From assembly GCA_937874695.1 (NCBI GenBank), contig CALNAJ010000021.1, positions 1 to 64,000 of the forward strand: a stretch of 64,000 bases of DNA, read 5' to 3'. Origin of the DNA: an uncultured Lactobacillus sp. Its GTDB lineage: Bacteria; Bacillota; Bacilli; Lactobacillales; Lactobacillaceae. Within the stretch, counting starts at the first letter, position 1; every line of letters starts with the position of its first letter. The notes beneath the pieces were generated by a model that made no database searches, was not told the DNA's origin, and worked only from the letters and a program-made list of their open reading frames with translations. Of the stretch, positions 1 through 9,112 are shown piece by piece. Made by a program: the position numbers and the translations under genes.

Positions 1-56
1 ACAGACTGCCATTGAAAGATTCCGGGCTTGTTCGGATTAAACTTGTAATTTGCCAT
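1..56 (-). CDS. Partial gene, N-terminus only, product unknown
   Basis: An ATG at 56 on the minus strand opens a frame that stays open to the window edge and begins MANYKFNPNKPGIFQWQS. It lies 63 bases downstream of the GPH symporter stop and points the same way, so it could be the next gene of the same sugar operon. No strong ribosome site is visible upstream; the spacer is AT-rich. Eighteen residues are too few to assign a family. The composition (NPNKPGIFQW) is protein-like, but the call rests only on an open frame and position. Confidence 0.5.
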   Translation of the reverse strand, partial: MANYKFNPNKPGIFQWQS

Positions 57-119
57 TTTATAAAAATTATTGGTAATTACTTCTGATTACAATTGTTCTC
101 TTGTAGTCATTGAGAAACA

Positions 120-1517
120 TTAGTTCTTAGAATTCTTTTCCCGTAAAATCGCCGCGTTGGCTTCAACCCGCTTCTTGTTCAGTGGGTAGAAGAACAGCAT
201 CACGATTGCGGCCAGTCCACAGCAGACGGCTGGAATTCCTGAGGCCAAGTAGTAGATGCGGTCAATAACTTGTTGGGATTGTTCGGCCCCACCAGACGTA
301 GAGGAAACGTAGCCGATCATGGTCAACATGAAGGCCCCGAAACTTCCACCTAAGGCTTGGGCGACTTTCCGGGCGAAGGAATTCACCCCATAGATCGTCC
401 CGTCTTCACGAATCCCGGTCGTTACTTGCTGGTTATCGATAACGTCGGTGATGAAGGCCCAGACCATCAGGTTAAACATCGCTGCCCCCAAGCTCCCGAA
501 GAACAGGAAGACCAGGTAGACCATGGCGCTGCTAGTATGGATAAAGACCAAGGCACCGTACACGATGCTGGCAAAGAACAGGGACACCACCGTTACTTCC
601 TTACGACCAAACTTCTTCGTAAAGTATTGGGCGAATGGCGCAAGCAACAGCACCGTCGCGAAGTTGAAGATCAACGCGATCGACATGGCACTACTGTTCT
701 TAAAGTAGTCGTTAAACAGGTAAGAAATGTTGGTCCCAGACAGGTTCTGATTGATGACCAGAATGATATCCAAGACAACTAGGATAACTAAGGCACGGTC
801 CGTAAACATATCCTTCATGACCGTTCCCAGTGGCACCGACTCGCTTCGTTGGGTCCGCACCCGTTCCGTTGGCAGCTTACTGGTCAGGATGTAACATCCA
901 AACCCTAAGATTGCCATGACGGAGGCTACTAACCAGAAACGCACGCCGTCAATTCTTTGCGTAGCGCCAACGTACATGAAGATTGGCACGACGAAGCTGA
1001 CGATGGCACTCCCCGTTGCAGATCCTAAACTCCGCCAAGTGGACAGAGAGGTCTTGTCATTAGGCGAATCGCTTAACGCGGACGCCATGGAGCCATAAGG
1101 AATGTTAACCGTGGAGTAGAAAATCCCCCAAAGTAAGTAAGTGATAAAGACATAAGTTATCTTGATTGGAAACGCCAAATCTTTAACGAATGGCACAAAA
1201 ACCAAGATGGTCGCGATGAGTAGTGGGTACTTGAAGCGGGCAATCCACGGAATGAATCGACCACTCTTGTGGAGCTTACTACTATCGACCAACCGACCAA
1301 CAGTGATATCAGCAATGGCATCAATAAACCGGGCAATCAGGAACAAGAGTCCCACGGTCACCCCTGACAATCCCAACACGTTGGTGTAGAAGATCATCAA
1401 GAAGGTATTCACAACAGCGAATGAGAAGTTGTTCCCAACATCCCCAAGAGCGTAACCAAAACGGTCAGCCCAACCAAACGGCTTTGAACGATCAATACTT
1501 GTTTTTTGTGTATCCAT
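120..1517 (-). CDS. GPH-family sugar:cation symporter (XylP/YicJ type)
   Basis: A 465-residue membrane protein of the glycoside-pentoside-hexuronide:cation symporter family, which brings glycosides, pentosides or hexuronides into the cell with Na+ or H+. The N-terminal segment with FGYALGDVGNNFSF and the TVGRLVDSS loop is typical of the family. About 12 hydrophobic segments are visible. It ends without the C-terminal IIA-like domain found in some lactobacillar and streptococcal lactose permeases. The ATG at 1517 follows GGAGG at good spacing. It lies 66 bases downstream of a GH31 glycosidase on the same strand, so the pair probably takes up and cleaves one glycoside; isoprimeverose (XylP/XylQ) is the best known precedent. 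The substrate itself cannot be read from sequence. Confidence 0.88.
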   Translation of the reverse strand: MDTQKTSIDRSKPFGWADRFGYALGDVGNNFSFAVVNTFLMIFYTNVLGLSGVTVGLLFLIARFIDAIADITVGRLVDSSKLHKSGRFIPWIARFKYPLLIATILVFVPFVKDLAFPIKITYVFITYLLWGIFYSTVNIPYGSMASALSDSPNDKTSLSTWRSLGSATGSAIVSFVVPIFMYVGATQRIDGVRFWLVASVMAILGFGCYILTSKLPTERVRTQRSESVPLGTVMKDMFTDRALVILVVLDIILVINQNLSGTNISYLFNDYFKNSSAMSIALIFNFATVLLLAPFAQYFTKKFGRKEVTVVSLFFASIVYGALVFIHTSSAMVYLVFLFFGSLGAAMFNLMVWAFITDVIDNQQVTTGIREDGTIYGVNSFARKVAQALGGSFGAFMLTMIGYVSSTSGGAEQSQQVIDRIYYLASGIPAVCCGLAAIVMLFFYPLNKKRVEANAAILREKNSKN

Positions 1518-1583
1518 TTTTCCAACCTCCGGCGAATTGCCTAGATAATTTTTAAAGTGAGATTCCGCAAATTTAGCAAATTA

Positions 1584-4079
1584 TTAGATTGAGATTAAGT
1601 CCTTAACACTAGACTCAACGCTCAGCTCAATATCTGAATCGCTTACATTATTAAATTTAATGATAACTTGACGCTTTTCGCCATCGAAGAACCAGCCTTC
1701 AGTGGCGGCATTGAACTTGTCAAACTTAAGGAATTGCGCCAACGGTTTGCCTTGAAGTTCAATCGTTAATGGGGCAATGTCTGGGCAACAAACACGGAAC
1801 GTGTAACTCTTCAGCTTGGAATCGTAAGTTCCTTGCTTATGCAAGTTAATTAACGTTTGGTGCTTACTTGGCTTAACCGAAATATCAGTGGTCAAGAAGT
1901 CCCCTTGCTTGTAGCTCATCGTCTTCCCATCATCTTCATACAACTGGAAGTCGCTCGCCGTTGTTGGCTCAACTAAGACATCCAAGTTCTCTACCGTATC
2001 GTTGTGAATATTCATGAGGCCCTTGCTTTCAGGAATAATACTCCCGGTCCGTAAGAACATTGGAATACTCCCAAGATCGACGGGAACTTCGATGGTTTGA
2101 CCCCCATTGTAGTAGTGATAAGTCGTTAAATCATACCAATCGGCACCCTTTGGTAGGTATACTTCCTTGGTCGTTTGACCCTTATCAACCACGTCTGCAA
2201 CCAGTAATGATGATCCCAGCATGAACTCAAAACTTTCTTCGAAAGTCTTCGGATCATTTTGGAATTCGTAAACCAGTGGCCGCATGATTGGTGCCCCTGA
2301 CACTGACGCTTCATGCAACAGTGAGTAGAAGTAAGGAATCAATTGGTAACGCAACTGAATGGCATCGCGAATGTACTTGGTGTAGCTCGGGTACATCCAA
2401 GGTTCCGTGACCGTGTTGTCATCATTAGAGGAGTGAATTGAGAACCGTGGCTGGAAGATCCCATTTTGGACCCACCGGACGAACAGTTCTGGTTCTGGCG
2501 CTGGACCATCGAACCCACCAATATCACACCCTTGGTTAGCGACCCCGGAGAGTCCCATCCCTAAGATTGTTGGGATGTTGTATTTCACATTGGTCCAACT
2601 CGTCCGGTTATCACCGGCCCAGGTCTGCGCATACCGTTGAATCCCGGCAAAACCAGCCCGGTTGATCAGGTATGGCCGCACATTCGGGTCGTAATCGGCG
2701 ATTGCCTTTTGTGCCGTCTTGGCCATCATCGTTGGCATGATTGGCTTTACTTCACCAATGGTTGCGTGAACGCCATCCGCATCGACTTTGGCGGCGGTTT
2801 CATTAATTTCATATTCGTTGTTATCGTTCCAGATACTGGTGATCCCCAACGATAACAGTTGTTTCGTCATAAATTTCGACCACGTTGCCCGGCCACTTTC
2901 ACTGGTGAAGTCAACGAAGTGCGCTGCGCCACCCCAGTATTGGTCTTCCTGGTCGGCCTTGCCATCTGGCGTCTTAATGTAGGCGTCAGCATCGGCAAAG
3001 TCCTTGGCAAATGGATGGGTGACTAACATCCCTGGCTTAACATTTGGCGCCAGTAAGACACCCTTTTCCTTCAGCTTATCCACAAAGTCTTGCGGATTAG
3101 GGAAACGGTCCTTGTTCCAGTTGAAGACGTACCGTTTGCCATCGTCACCGGTCGTGTAGCCGGATGACATGAAGAAGCCATCACAAGGAATATCGTTCTT
3201 CTTGCAGGTGTCGACGAAGTCTAAGATTGCTTGGTCGGCGTCCTTGTCCAGTTCCGTGTAGTACATGGTTGACCCCATGTAACCTAGCGAAGCTTTGGGC
3301 ATCATCGCCGTCTTCCCGGTTAAGTCCGTGTAGTGTTTAACCACGTCCTTAATGGTTGGTCCGGCAATAAAGAAGACATCCAGGTCGCCACCGTCACATT
3401 CAAAGTAGCTGTAACGGTGCCAGTAGTTACTGTGCTCACTGTCCATATCGAACGTGGAGTCATTAGAATTGTTGTAATAGAGCCCTGAAGCGATGTCCAT
3501 TTCACTATCGAAATCGATATAGAACGGAATCATCTTGTAGAGGGGATCGGATTTAGAGGCATTCCACCCTAAAGAATCCGTGTTGTGCATCCGCATCCGA
3601 CGTTTAAACTTATTGAGTTCCCCGGATTTTTCACCAAATCCGTAGAAGAAGTTGTGGTCACCCATCGTACTGTAATGGTACGACCGGCCCAAATCATCCT
3701 GAAGGAAGGAACGCTTTGGCAAATCTTTATGTAACACGTTGCCTGCCTTATCGAGAACTTCAAACCCAAACGGATTCCGGTTGATCTTCAAGGTTAAGTT
3801 CGCCGTTGAAACCGAATAGCTATCTGCGTCTTCCTTGAGATCGAGTGGTAGCGGCTTAACGCGTTGACGCTCACCCGCCATTAAATCATCCGTCTTATCT
3901 GCCCACGCAGTCTTGACTAGAGCATATGACGCTTCTGGAGCAAATTCATCCTTGAAAGTCCCCCGCATCCGGATAATATCGTTATCCAGCAGGTAAACTT
4001 GGAACTGGGCGCCATTGGTTTTGATGGCCAAATAGTCGCCGCAGTTTTCCACGGATTGAATCTTGCTGCTTAACTTCAT
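1584..4079 (-). CDS. GH31 glycosidase (alpha-xylosidase/alpha-glucosidase)
   Basis: An 831-residue cytoplasmic glycoside hydrolase of family 31 without a signal peptide. The order is an N-terminal beta-sandwich, the YGFGEKSGELNK stretch, a (beta/alpha)8 barrel, and C-terminal beta domains. The nucleophile motif reads SIWNDNNEYE near residue 430 and the acid/base motif WAGDNRTSW near 510. The start is the ATG at 4079: AAGGAG sits eight bases upstream, whereas the in-frame GTG at 4088 would touch the ribosome site. It heads an operon with the GPH symporter. Promoter, cre and a candidate operator lie directly upstream. GH31 covers alpha-xylosidase, alpha-glucosidase and alpha-1,3-glucosidase; the symporter partner favours an oligosaccharide such as isoprimeverose, but specificity is inferred. 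Confidence 0.88.
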   Translation of the reverse strand: MKLSSKIQSVENCGDYLAIKTNGAQFQVYLLDNDIIRMRGTFKDEFAPEASYALVKTAWADKTDDLMAGERQRVKPLPLDLKEDADSYSVSTANLTLKINRNPFGFEVLDKAGNVLHKDLPKRSFLQDDLGRSYHYSTMGDHNFFYGFGEKSGELNKFKRRMRMHNTDSLGWNASKSDPLYKMIPFYIDFDSEMDIASGLYYNNSNDSTFDMDSEHSNYWHRYSYFECDGGDLDVFFIAGPTIKDVVKHYTDLTGKTAMMPKASLGYMGSTMYYTELDKDADQAILDFVDTCKKNDIPCDGFFMSSGYTTGDDGKRYVFNWNKDRFPNPQDFVDKLKEKGVLLAPNVKPGMLVTHPFAKDFADADAYIKTPDGKADQEDQYWGGAAHFVDFTSESGRATWSKFMTKQLLSLGITSIWNDNNEYEINETAAKVDADGVHATIGEVKPIMPTMMAKTAQKAIADYDPNVRPYLINRAGFAGIQRYAQTWAGDNRTSWTNVKYNIPTILGMGLSGVANQGCDIGGFDGPAPEPELFVRWVQNGIFQPRFSIHSSNDDNTVTEPWMYPSYTKYIRDAIQLRYQLIPYFYSLLHEASVSGAPIMRPLVYEFQNDPKTFEESFEFMLGSSLLVADVVDKGQTTKEVYLPKGADWYDLTTYHYYNGGQTIEVPVDLGSIPMFLRTGSIIPESKGLMNIHNDTVENLDVLVEPTTASDFQLYEDDGKTMSYKQGDFLTTDISVKPSKHQTLINLHKQGTYDSKLKSYTFRVCCPDIAPLTIELQGKPLAQFLKFDKFNAATEGWFFDGEKRQVIIKFNNVSDSDIELSVESSVKDLISI

Positions 4080-4162
4080 TAATCTCACTCCTTGTCCAAA
4101 AAAGCTGTCTTGTGCCCGATATATGTCAACAATTCTCAGTAATGGGACCTAACAATTGAAAT

Positions 4163-4177
4163 AGTAATATATCAGTT
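4163..4177 (-). promoter_or_regulatory. Candidate operator AACTGATATATTACT
   Basis: This 15-base sequence recurs exactly at 5543-5557, and a related copy lies at 11746-11760. Here it lies about +8 to +22 of the predicted GH31 transcript, between the -10 and the gene, where a bound repressor would block transcription. The regulator is not encoded in the window. Confidence 0.55.
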
Positions 4178-4191
4178 CTGCCAACACCCAT

Positions 4192-4220
4192 ATCTTACTA
4201 GTTAGTGAAAGCGCTGTCAA
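4192..4220 (-). promoter_or_regulatory. Promoter of the GH31-symporter operon, with overlapping cre
   Basis: Read on the minus strand, -35 TTGACA (4215-4220), a 17-base spacer and -10 TAAGAT (4192-4197). A catabolite-responsive element, TGAAAGCGCTGTCA at 4206-4219 on the plus strand, matches TGWAANCGNTNWCA at every position and overlaps the -35, predicting CcpA repression when a preferred sugar is present. Confidence 0.78.
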
Positions 4221-4551
4221 CGGATGTTTGCTCTTCTTCTCTAGTACCGACGGATCATATCTGCTGGAAAGCCCGATATATCAGCATTTATTTAATAATG
4301 GCAATTTGTTATTTTAGAAAAATAAATTAATTTGGAACCTGAAATTACGTGAAAACATGACCTCCATATGGACTTTTACTTCCTATATTAGTTCATTATG
4401 CCAAAAAATATGAAACTAATTAGTTCCAATTCCCTAGACTTAAATATCAGTTTTACTATTCCTTTACCAATTCAAAGTTTTCACAGATTTATATCGCTGC
4501 ATCCTAATCTCCAAATACCTTACGCCCATTTACCAGTGTCCTAGACCACTA
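4221..4551. other. AT-rich intergenic stretch with no gene
   Basis: This lies between the GH31 promoter and the 6-phosphogluconate dehydrogenase terminator. It holds a CGATATATCAGC segment near 4271 resembling the flanking operators and otherwise AT-rich sequence. I see no coding frame with a ribosome site. Confidence 0.5.
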
Positions 4552-4583
4552 CAAAAAAAGCTCAGGAATTTTCATCCTGAGCT
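4552..4583 (-). terminator. Intrinsic terminator of the short 6PGDH gene
   Basis: On the minus strand, AGCTCAGGA pairs with TCCTGAGCT around a short A-rich loop, followed by seven U residues. It lies 30 bases after the stop codon. Confidence 0.9.
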
Positions 4584-4612
4584 TCCGGTTTTCACCGTTT
4601 TAAAATTTAGAC

Positions 4613-5515
4613 TTATTTGATCTTGTCGACCGCGTGACCACCAAAACCATTCCGCAAAGCTGAAACAACTTTACCCGTAAAGGTATCGTTTTCCATTGAA
4701 CGGTAACGCATCATCAGAGCTAAACTGATAACTGGAACGGGAACTTCTTGGTTGAGGGCTTCTTGTAACGTCCACTTACCTTCACCAGAACTGTGCATCG
4801 TCCCACGAATTTCTTCAAGGTTGGCATCCTTAGAGAAGGCTTCTTGAGCCAATTCCATGAGCCATGAACGGACAACAGACCCGGAGTTCCAAAGTTGGGC
4901 AACTGCTTCGTTATCGTAGTCGAAGTCGCTGTGTTCCAAGACATCGAACCCTTCACCGATAGCTTCCATCATCCCATATTCAATACCGTTGTGCACCATC
5001 TTCAAGTAGTGACCTGAACCAGCAGCGCCGGTGTATAGGTAACCATTCTCTTGGGCGATGCCTTCGAAGATTGGCTTCAACGTTTCAAAGGCTTTAGCAC
5101 TAGTCCCACCGATCATAAAGTTTCCATCGTGACGGGCACCTGATTGACCACCAGACGTCCCACAATCGAAGAAGTTGATGCCCTTGGCTTCAGCCTTCTT
5201 GGCATCTTCAACGGAATTCTGCCAGAAGGAGTTCCCGCCATCAACGATGTAGTCGCCAGCACTTAATACCTCAGTCAGCGTTGCAACAGTTGATTCAGTT
5301 GGCTTGCCAGCTGGCAGCATCAACCAAACAATTTTAGGAGAAGGCAGCTTGCTAAGCAAGTCTTCCAGTGACGTAGCTGCTTCTGCGCCAAACCCAGCAA
5401 CTTCTTTAACAAAATCCTTGTTCAAATCAAATCCAACAACTTCGTGACCGTTGTCCATCATATTTTGAGCTAAGTTGCTACCCATCTTACCTAATCCAAC
5501 TAATCCAATCTTCAT
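4613..5515 (-). CDS. Short-form 6-phosphogluconate dehydrogenase, decarboxylating
   Basis: A 300-residue cytoplasmic dehydrogenase that would convert 6-phosphogluconate to ribulose 5-phosphate and CO2. The N-terminal Rossmann motif is GLVGLGKMGSNLAQNM, the substrate loop is GTSGGQSGARHDG near residue 120, and KMVHNGIEYGMMEA near 170 supplies the catalytic Lys and Asn. At 300 residues it is the short class (YqeC-like), often NAD-dependent and tied to gluconate use, unlike the 479-residue enzyme at 61557-62996. It is preceded by a gluconate-type kinase 116 bases away but has its own promoter and terminator. The upstream operator suggests inducer control. Confidence 0.9.
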   Translation of the reverse strand: MKIGLVGLGKMGSNLAQNMMDNGHEVVGFDLNKDFVKEVAGFGAEAATSLEDLLSKLPSPKIVWLMLPAGKPTESTVATLTEVLSAGDYIVDGGNSFWQNSVEDAKKAEAKGINFFDCGTSGGQSGARHDGNFMIGGTSAKAFETLKPIFEGIAQENGYLYTGAAGSGHYLKMVHNGIEYGMMEAIGEGFDVLEHSDFDYDNEAVAQLWNSGSVVRSWLMELAQEAFSKDANLEEIRGTMHSSGEGKWTLQEALNQEVPVPVISLALMMRYRSMENDTFTGKVVSALRNGFGGHAVDKIK

Positions 5516-5542
5516 GGTATAAGTTCCTCTCTGCTTGAAAAA

Positions 5543-5557
5543 AGTAATATATCAGTT
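5543..5557 (-). promoter_or_regulatory. Candidate operator AACTGATATATTACT, second copy
   Basis: Identical over 15 bases to the site at 4163-4177. It lies just after the predicted transcription start of the short 6PGDH gene and before its ribosome site, the same relative position as at the GH31 promoter. Confidence 0.6.
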
Positions 5558-5567
5558 AACGACTCTT

Positions 5568-5596
5568 ATTATATGAAAAACTTTTACAAATTTCAA
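5568..5596 (-). promoter_or_regulatory. Promoter of the short 6PGDH gene
   Basis: On the minus strand, -35 TTGAAA (5591-5596), a 17-base spacer and a perfect -10 TATAAT (5568-5573). This makes the dehydrogenase separately transcribed from the kinase upstream. Confidence 0.8.
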
Positions 5597-5631
5597 GCAG
5601 TTTTTGTAAATAAATCATCAAAACTAACAAT

Positions 5632-7170
5632 TTATTCCTTTGGTGCGCGTTTCCGTTGATATTCTGCGATACTGTCGTACTCAGTTTGCAGCTTCCGACC
5701 TAGGCGAATGTAGATTGGCATGATTTCGCGGTAGTTTTCGAAAGTTTCTGGGTTTGGTTCGTAAGTGTTCATCTTCCCGATAAACTTCTTAACAACTGAC
5801 AGGTCATCGGCCAGGCCTAAACTGATCTGTGCAATCACCATGGCACCCAAGCAGCCACTTTCGAAGGCTTCTGGAATCGTGACGGGTTCTTCGAAGATAT
5901 CAGCCAACATTTGACGCCATAGTGGTGAACGGGCAAAGCCCCCGGCAGCCAAGATAGCAGTTGGTTCCATGGCTTCCTTCAACGCTAATTCAACGGTGTA
6001 GAGGTTGTAAACAATCCCTTCCAGTGCGGACCGTACCATGTGAGAACGGTTGTGTTGACGGGTCAAACCGAAGTAAGAAGCCCGTGCGTTACCATCCCAG
6101 ATTGGAGCCCGTTCGCCACCCAAGAATGGGTGGAAAATCAGGCCATCGGAACCGGCTGGCACTTTGCTAGCAATTTCAGTCAGTAAGTCGTATGGATCCT
6201 TACCTTCCTTTTTGGCTTGTTCCTTTTCAGGAGCAAAGAGGTTATCCCGAACCCAACGGAAGACGATCCCACCGTTGTTCACTGGGCCACCAATGATCCA
6301 CTTACCCTGCATAACTGGGTAGCAGTAAATCCGGCCTTTAGGGTCGATTTGAGGTTTGTCAACGAAAGTCCGGACAGCGCCAGAGGTACCGATCGTAACG
6401 GCCACCTCGCCCTTGTTAATGGCACCTAAGCCAATTTCAGAGAGCGCACCGTCAGTCCCACCCATGATGAATGGCGTGTCAGCAGAGAAACCAATCTTCT
6501 TGGCAATTTCTGGGTGCAGGCCCTTCATTTGATAAGTGGTGTCAACGAGTTCTGGCAGTTGGTCGCGGGTGATGCCCGTCAGCTTCATGGATTCTTCGTC
6601 CCAGTCCATCGTGTGGATGTTGAAGAGACCCGTGGTAGAAGCCATGTTGGTTTCTTCCTTAAGTTGACCAAAGTACCGGTACAACAAGTATTCCTTCAAA
6701 CCAACCCAGTATTGGGTCTTCTTGTAGGTGTCTGGGTGTTGTTCCTTGATCCAGAGCAACTTGTAAACGACACCCATTGGGTGGGTTGGCAGACCAGTCC
6801 GCTTGTAAAGTTCCAGACCACTGCCATCGTTGGCCATACGTGAAGCAACCTTTTCAGAACGGTTGTCGGCCCACGTAATCGCCCGCGTCGTTGGCTTGTA
6901 ATCGGCGTCCATCCCCACCAAACTGTGTTGTTGGGTTGACCAGGAAACCCCTAAGATCTTACCTTCCTTAGGGTCAGCCTTGGCCGTAACTTCCTTCAAG
7001 GCTTCAACAGAGGCGTCAAAGATAACGTCTGGGTCTTCTTCGGCCATGTCGGGGTTGTCTTGAATCAAGGGGTAAAGCTTGTTGGCATAGCCAAAGATTT
7101 CCCCATCAGTGTTGTACAGTACGGCCTTGGTACTCGTGGTACCAACGTCAATTCCGATTAAATAATCCAT
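5632..7170 (-). CDS. gntK: FGGY-family carbohydrate kinase, probable gluconokinase
   Basis: A 512-residue sugar kinase. The N-terminal ATP-phosphate motif is DYLIGIDVGTTSTKAV, the WADNR segment near residue 90 is characteristic of gluconate/xylulose kinases, and GGTDGALSEIG and the C-terminal AAGGFARSPLWRQM carry the FGGY signatures. It would phosphorylate gluconate to 6-phosphogluconate, the substrate of the dehydrogenase encoded next, which is the main reason for choosing gluconate over xylulose or glycerol. The start is the ATG at 7170, preceded by AAAGGAAG; a longer frame to 7212 lacks a ribosome site. No gluconate permease lies nearby. Confidence 0.85.
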   Translation of the reverse strand: MDYLIGIDVGTTSTKAVLYNTDGEIFGYANKLYPLIQDNPDMAEEDPDVIFDASVEALKEVTAKADPKEGKILGVSWSTQQHSLVGMDADYKPTTRAITWADNRSEKVASRMANDGSGLELYKRTGLPTHPMGVVYKLLWIKEQHPDTYKKTQYWVGLKEYLLYRYFGQLKEETNMASTTGLFNIHTMDWDEESMKLTGITRDQLPELVDTTYQMKGLHPEIAKKIGFSADTPFIMGGTDGALSEIGLGAINKGEVAVTIGTSGAVRTFVDKPQIDPKGRIYCYPVMQGKWIIGGPVNNGGIVFRWVRDNLFAPEKEQAKKEGKDPYDLLTEIASKVPAGSDGLIFHPFLGGERAPIWDGNARASYFGLTRQHNRSHMVRSALEGIVYNLYTVELALKEAMEPTAILAAGGFARSPLWRQMLADIFEEPVTIPEAFESGCLGAMVIAQISLGLADDLSVVKKFIGKMNTYEPNPETFENYREIMPIYIRLGRKLQTEYDSIAEYQRKRAPKE

Positions 7171-7346
7171 AATTTTCAACTTCCTTTTATTTTGGCGATT
7201 TTTGGATTTCACAATATTTACGTCTGCTCGATGGCGGCTAGCTATTTAGGCATAGCCGATAATCAGCACATAGTGTATAACTTCAGGATATAAACAGGGC
7301 CACGTGCCCTCTGATTAGCAGCACATGGTCCCGTTCCGCCTGTTTA

Positions 7347-8339
7347 CTAGGCTAAAGTACTCGTTAATTCACGAACCAACGGCTTGTTGGCAACAATATT
7401 CTTCACATCGCTGACACACTTTTCACCCATACCGTGAAGGCATTCGTAGGTGTAAGCGGAGGTATGTGGCGTCAATAAGACACGGTCGTTTTGCAGTAAT
7501 GGTGAGGTTGCACGAACAGGTTCAACTTCAACAGCATCGGCAGCGTAACCAGCAACTTTACCAGACTTGATTCCGTCTAAGAGGGCCGTTTCGTCAATGA
7601 GGGCACCACGCGCGTTGTTGCACAGGTAAACACCCTTCTTCATCTTGGCGATCTTCTTAGCATCGATCAAATGGTAGTTTCCATCGTTCAAAGAAGCATT
7701 CAAAGAAATGTAGTCAGCCTTTTCCAATAAAGTATCCAAGTCAACGCGTTCAACGTTGTGGCTCTTCAACCAGCCAGCTGGGGCCTTAGGATCTGGATCG
7801 TTAACCAGAATAGGACCACCAAAGACACTGAATAATTCAGCAACCCGGCTACCAATGTTCCCACAGCCGATAACCCCGAAGGTCTTGCCAGATAATTCAT
7901 TACCCATGAATTCGGCACGGTCTTCGTAACGGTCATCACGTTCGCGTTCTGCGGATTGAACCGTCCGACGAACTAAGGTCATCAAGTTAGCCAATTCGTT
8001 TTCGGCAACGGAGTCACGTTCAACCAATTGTGGCACGATAGCAACTTTAGTACCGTGTTCCTTAGCGGCCTTGATATCAACGTTGTTGAAACCAATACCG
8101 TGACGGGAGATCAATAAGGTTTCGTCTTTGTTGTCGAAGAATTCCTTGTTAAACATTGGCGTAACGGAAGCGATGATAATGTTGTAGCCATCGAGTTCCT
8201 TAGCTAATGACTTACCATCGATGTCGGTTGGAAGCATGAAACGCTTAACTTCACCGATCTCTTCGATTTGTTGCCAGTGTTCCTTGAAGACTTGTCCAAA
8301 ACTACTTGAGTTAACCACCGCAATTTTATATTGTGCCAT
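7347..8339 (-). CDS. D-isomer-specific 2-hydroxyacid dehydrogenase
   Basis: A 330-residue NAD(P)-dependent dehydrogenase of the 2-hydroxyacid family. The cofactor motif GVIGCGNIGSRVAELF lies near residue 150. The catalytic residues are in NNARGALID (Arg), the VEVEP segment (Glu) and LLTPHTSAYT (His), in the usual order. It lies 176 bases upstream of the gluconokinase on the same strand, so a 2-ketogluconate or related reductase role is plausible. Phosphoglycerate-type or D-lactate-type activity cannot be excluded. The start is the ATG at 8339, preceded by TTGGAGG; the longer frame to 8423 has no ribosome site. Confidence 0.82.
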   Translation of the reverse strand: MAQYKIAVVNSSSFGQVFKEHWQQIEEIGEVKRFMLPTDIDGKSLAKELDGYNIIIASVTPMFNKEFFDNKDETLLISRHGIGFNNVDIKAAKEHGTKVAIVPQLVERDSVAENELANLMTLVRRTVQSAERERDDRYEDRAEFMGNELSGKTFGVIGCGNIGSRVAELFSVFGGPILVNDPDPKAPAGWLKSHNVERVDLDTLLEKADYISLNASLNDGNYHLIDAKKIAKMKKGVYLCNNARGALIDETALLDGIKSGKVAGYAADAVEVEPVRATSPLLQNDRVLLTPHTSAYTYECLHGMGEKCVSDVKNIVANKPLVRELTSTLA

Positions 8340-8440
8340 TTTCCAAAAACCTCCAAAATAATTAAATTCAAATTCAATCTTACACCTGTAGCTTCCAAAG
8401 ATGCGTATAATGTTGATAGACATCTGCTAGGAGGCTAATT

Positions 8441-9112
8441 ATGAAAACCATCACTATCGACTTCGTTCGCCACGGTCAAACCATCTTCAATACCATGGAT
8501 AAACTCCAAGGTTGGGCTGATTCACCGCTGACGGCGGACGGCATCGCAACTGCCGATCAAGTCGGTCAATTGTTGCAAGATACCAAGTATCAAAGCTACC
8601 ATTCATCCGACCTCAAACGCGCCATTGATACGGCTAAACATATTATCCAACCGAATCATTTTCTTCAGTCAGAACCCGAACAGCACGAAGATTTTCGTGA
8701 AGTGTTCTTTGGCTCTTACGAAGGCTTGGACTTTCACCAAGCCTGGATGGCAGTCGGTAAGGATCAGCAGCTAGGCTGCAAGACCCAAGCCGAAATCATC
8801 CAGAAATACTCGTTTGACGTTGCTCGAGATGCTATGCACGCCGCGGATCCTCGTCATCTTTCAGAGGACGGCGCCACGTTCAGCAGTCGCGTCGACCGTG
8901 GGATTCAGGAGTTACTCACTGAAGCTCACGACGGCGACCGCCTCCTCGTGGTGACCCACGGCACCTTGATTCGCTCGCTGGTGCTGCGGTATGGTCCGGA
9001 CTTTGACGCCCTCGGCAATTTCCCGGTCAATGGTGGGATTACCACCCTAGTGGCACAGGGAACGGATGCTGGTTTTACCGGCAAGGTCACTGCCTACAAC
9101 CGCGTCAATTAA
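8441..9112 (+). CDS. Histidine phosphatase / phosphoglycerate mutase-family protein
   Basis: A 223-residue protein of the histidine phosphatase superfamily. The N-terminal phospho-acceptor motif is DFVRHGQTIFNT, the second Arg is in HSSDLKRAIDTA, and the second catalytic His is in VVTHGTLIRSL near residue 172. Family members are phosphatases of sugar phosphates or cofactor-dependent mutases; the substrate is unknown. It is divergent from the 2-hydroxyacid dehydrogenase. Its TAA stop overlaps the stop of the convergent epimerase by four bases, so the two 3' ends share sequence and no terminator lies between them. The ribosome site is AGGAGG. Confidence 0.88.
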   Translation: MKTITIDFVRHGQTIFNTMDKLQGWADSPLTADGIATADQVGQLLQDTKYQSYHSSDLKRAIDTAKHIIQPNHFLQSEPEQHEDFREVFFGSYEGLDFHQAWMAVGKDQQLGCKTQAEIIQKYSFDVARDAMHAADPRHLSEDGATFSSRVDRGIQELLTEAHDGDRLLVVTHGTLIRSLVLRYGPDFDALGNFPVNGGITTLVAQGTDAGFTGKVTAYNRVN